A stretch of 16,253 nucleotides of DNA. Source: Clostridia bacterium (lineage in GTDB: Bacteria; Bacillota; Clostridia; Christensenellales; Borkfalkiaceae). Shown piece after piece: positions 15,085 through 16,253 of this stretch. The DNA is taken from the NCBI GenBank assembly GCA_900769545.1, contig CAAGGZ010000074.1:1-16253 (forward strand), read 5' to 3'. The first letter of the stretch is position 1. Every line of letters starts with the position of its first letter. The notes below the pieces were generated by a model. The model did not search any database. It saw only the letters and a program-made list of their open reading frames with translations, and was not told the DNA's origin. A program made the translations under genes and the position numbers.

Positions 15085-15215
15085 CGCCTTTAGCGGCGCG
15101 CCCCACTCGGCAATTATCAATTGCCGACTTTGCCGTCAAGTTTATCGTAAACTAAGCTTCGTAAGGCAAAGCGTTTTGCTCCCGCAAAACGGCTCCCACC
15201 CTCAAATCCCTTCAT
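15072..15215 (-). repeat. GC-rich structured repeat, copy B, with 13-base terminal inverted repeats
   Basis: The ends 15072-15084 and 15203-15215 are perfect 13-base inverted repeats (ATGAAGGGATTTG). Inside are the stems of copy A: GCGCC/GGCGC (15084-15088/15095-15099), the variable 9-base-pair hairpin (15107-15115/15119-15127), CTTTGCC/GGCAAAG (15128-15134/15165-15171) enclosing AGTTTA/TAAACT (15139-15144/15148-15153), and CGTTTTGC/GCAAAACG (15172-15179/15184-15191) with minus-strand loop GGGA. The outer end overlaps the tRNA-Leu 3' copy. No transposase or open frame is present, so it would be non-autonomous if mobile. Confidence 0.8.
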
Positions 15216-15229
15216 TACTCGGTACACAT

Positions 15230-15273
15230 ACCAACAAAAAGGACGCCCCTGCAAGGGTGTCCTTTTTGTTGGT
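15230..15273 (-). terminator. Terminator of tRNA-Leu
   Basis: A perfect 15-base inverted repeat (15230-15244 with 15259-15273) on the minus strand starts within the CCA end of the tRNA and runs through a CTTTTTG tract. An inner CCC/GGG pairing extends the stem. Confidence 0.8.
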
Positions 15274-15354
15274 GCGGATGAAGGGATTTGAACCCATACG
15301 GAGTTACCCACAGGAACCTGAAACCTGCGCGTCTGCCAGTTTCGCCACATCCGC
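15270..15354 (-). tRNA. tRNA-Leu(CAG), CCA encoded
   Basis: The acceptor GCGGATG (15354-15348) pairs with CATCCGC (15280-15274), followed by discriminator A and CCA. The D arm has GCG/CGC, the anticodon arm CAGGT-TTCAGGT-TCCTG gives anticodon CAG, and a long variable arm (GGG/TCC) marks a class II tRNA. Two pairs are imperfect: T31-T39 closing the anticodon loop and T50-T64 in the T stem (ATGGG against CCCTT). The gene is probably functional but slightly atypical. No convincing own promoter lies between it and the upstream S51 peptidase gene on the same strand, so readthrough from that gene may transcribe it. Confidence 0.85.
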
Positions 15355-15372
15355 TTATCTCGTTCTTTTTAT

Positions 15373-15486
15373 TTTTACTCGGTGAGAACTTTAACACCCA
15401 GGCAGGCAATTAAGCTAATCTGCTACTTTTTTAACTTTTACTCGGAGAAAGCGAAAACTCCAAGGCGGGCAATTAAGCTGTTCCGC
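15373..15486 (-). repeat. Imperfect 63-base tandem repeat between the S51 peptidase gene and tRNA-Leu
   Basis: TTTTACTCGG at 15373 and 15436, and GGCAATTAAGCT at 15405 and 15468, recur at a fixed 63-base spacing, with divergent sequence between them. On the minus strand each unit forms a hairpin: CTTGGAG/CTCCGAG in one and CTGGGTG/CACCGAG in the other, with one compensated pair and one mismatch. Function is unknown. A fragment ACCGAGTAA recurs at the end of structured repeat copy B (around 15214-15223). Confidence 0.65.
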
Positions 15487-16194
15487 TTATAAACACGGCT
15501 CAATCGCCGTCTTTATCAATGCTTTATCCTTGCTTTCTATCTTCCAAACGTTGCCGCCGCTCGTTACGCTGCCAACAATCTCGCCGTCTTCTATCACAAG
15601 CGCCGCATTGTCTTCCAATCCAAAAGCACTTTCGTAATTATAGCACACTATTTTATCGAAGTCAAGCATTCTTGCGCCGTAATGCGGAGAAATTACCCCG
15701 TTTATCCAGCCCAAACCCTTAAACATAGAATACTTTTCTTCCCCATCGCCGTTGACGAGCGCGGAATCGGTATAAATATCCGAAAACCAACAAATCGCCC
15801 CCGCGGAAAGCCCTGCGATGATAACGCCGCGATTGTACGCGTCCTTTATAAGCTCCAAAAGCCCCGTTTCGCGCCAGCTTTCCATCATAAACACCGTGTC
15901 GCCGCCGCCCACGTATATAACGTCTGCCTTTTCAAACTTGGCTTTCATCTTTTCCCTATCCACTTCTTTGAATACGGACAAAGCTACGTCCGTTTTGATA
16001 TTGAAAACGCCCGTGTAAACCTTGTGGAAAGTGTTGTAATAGGGCATAAAATCATGGCTGGCAGTAGGAATAAACAAAGCGTTGGCTCTATTTTCTCCCG
16101 CGTGCTCTTTTGCAAGATTTGCAATATATTCGTCAATTTTAAGCGTTGTACGCTCGCGGAGCTCCCCACCGCCTATCGCTATGATTTTTTTCAT
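15487..16194 (-). CDS. Peptidase S51 / peptidase E-like protein
   Basis: The 235-residue cytoplasmic protein begins KKIIAIGGGELR and has YVGGGDT (about 94-100), GLSAGAICWF with the nucleophile Ser130 in the G-x-S-A-G-A elbow, and SPHYG with His171, the likely catalytic histidine. This is the S51 family, a class I glutamine amidotransferase-like fold with serine in place of cysteine; family members include Asp-X dipeptidase and cyanophycinase. Residues after the elbow (SDIYTDS) differ from classic PepE, so the substrate is open. The length fits PepE (about 230). AAGGA lies six bases before the ATG and overlaps the stop of the upstream gene, giving tight coupling. No terminator hairpin is evident before the tandem repeats and tRNA-Leu. 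Confidence 0.85.
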   Translation of the reverse strand: MKKIIAIGGGELRERTTLKIDEYIANLAKEHAGENRANALFIPTASHDFMPYYNTFHKVYTGVFNIKTDVALSVFKEVDREKMKAKFEKADVIYVGGGDTVFMMESWRETGLLELIKDAYNRGVIIAGLSAGAICWFSDIYTDSALVNGDGEEKYSMFKGLGWINGVISPHYGARMLDFDKIVCYNYESAFGLEDNAALVIEDGEIVGSVTSGGNVWKIESKDKALIKTAIEPCL

Positions 16195-16203
16195 ATTTTA
16201 TCC

Positions 16204-16253
16204 TTATGCTTCCAAAGCTTTAATTTTTTCAACAACCGAATTCAAAACGTCGA
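16204..16253 (-). CDS. C-terminal end of an unidentified upstream gene (partial)
   Basis: Sixteen codons of a minus-strand frame end at TAA 16204-16206, reading DVLNSVVEKIKALEA, an amphipathic helix typical of a protein C-terminus. The stop lies nine bases before the S51 peptidase ATG and overlaps its ribosome binding site, which supports a real co-transcribed gene. Too little is present to name it. Confidence 0.5.
   Translation of the reverse strand, partial: DVLNSVVEKIKALEA

Noticed and set aside
14814..15409. Open frames on both strands across the tRNA-Leu and repeat region
   Set aside because: They run through tRNA, terminators and structured repeats and encode only tRNA-shadow peptides; no ribosome binding sites support them.
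15376..15466. Weak promoters inside the 63-base repeats (for example TTGGAG, 17 bases, TAAAAG)
   Set aside because: Box matches are poor, and the same positions are better explained as hairpin arms.
13021..15486. CRISPR array
   Set aside because: The repeats are two dispersed long copies and one 63-base tandem pair without regular 25-40 base units and unique spacers.

Overview
The window looks like a chromosomal segment of an anaerobic, low-to-mid GC Gram-positive bacterium, most likely an uncultured gut member of Clostridia (Bacillota). The basis is AT-rich intergenic DNA, strong purine-rich ribosome binding sites, consensus sigma-A promoters with 17-18 base spacers, an NfnAB electron-bifurcating pair, a lipoprotein sugar-binding protein, a BspA-type leucine-rich-repeat surface protein, and DUF3737/DUF4886 proteins common in gut Firmicutes. 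Nearly everything lies on the minus strand; the main exceptions are a cation/proton antiporter, some mobile-element debris and a candidate small RNA.

Reading from the left: (1) 1-3441 is a minus-strand carbohydrate operon: a GH130 mannoside phosphorylase-like enzyme, a lipoprotein solute-binding protein and the start of an ABC permease. (2) 3442-4380 is AT-rich DNA with two gene fragments, a sigma-region-4-like helix-turn-helix and the C-terminal half of a tyrosine recombinase, next to the 3' end of tRNA-Pro(CGG). (3) 4647-6335 encodes a membrane-anchored Ser/Glu-repeat LRR protein. (4) 6573-8841 is nfnA-nfnB, divergent from a CPA2-type antiporter (9078-10412). (5) 10477-12801 is a minus-strand group of a GH28-like beta-helix protein, an unrecognised 85-residue protein and a DUF3737 beta-helix protein. 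(6) 12926-13022 is a promoter followed 60 bases later by a strong terminator, hence a candidate small RNA. It abuts the first copy of a GC-rich structured repeat. (7) 13291-14836 holds a TIGR02206-type membrane protein broken by one in-frame amber codon and a DUF4886 SGNH-like protein. (8) 15032-15486 is a tRNA-Leu(CAG) locus with a duplicated tRNA 3' end, the second copy of the structured repeat, and a 63-base imperfect tandem repeat. (9) 15487-16253 encodes an S51 peptidase and the tail of an upstream gene.

The item most likely to be undescribed is the dispersed repeat at 13021-13153 and 15072-15215. The two copies are near-identical in several blocks. In one hairpin, however, five of nine base pairs differ and every difference is compensated on the other arm while the loop is unchanged. 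A second hairpin has a GNRA-type loop on the minus strand (GAGA in one copy, GGGA in the other). In the second copy the outer ends form a 13-base inverted repeat that coincides with the 3' end of tRNA-Leu. This is direct sequence evidence for conserved secondary structure, as a small mobile element, a structured RNA or both. No complete defence or other multi-gene system was recognised.
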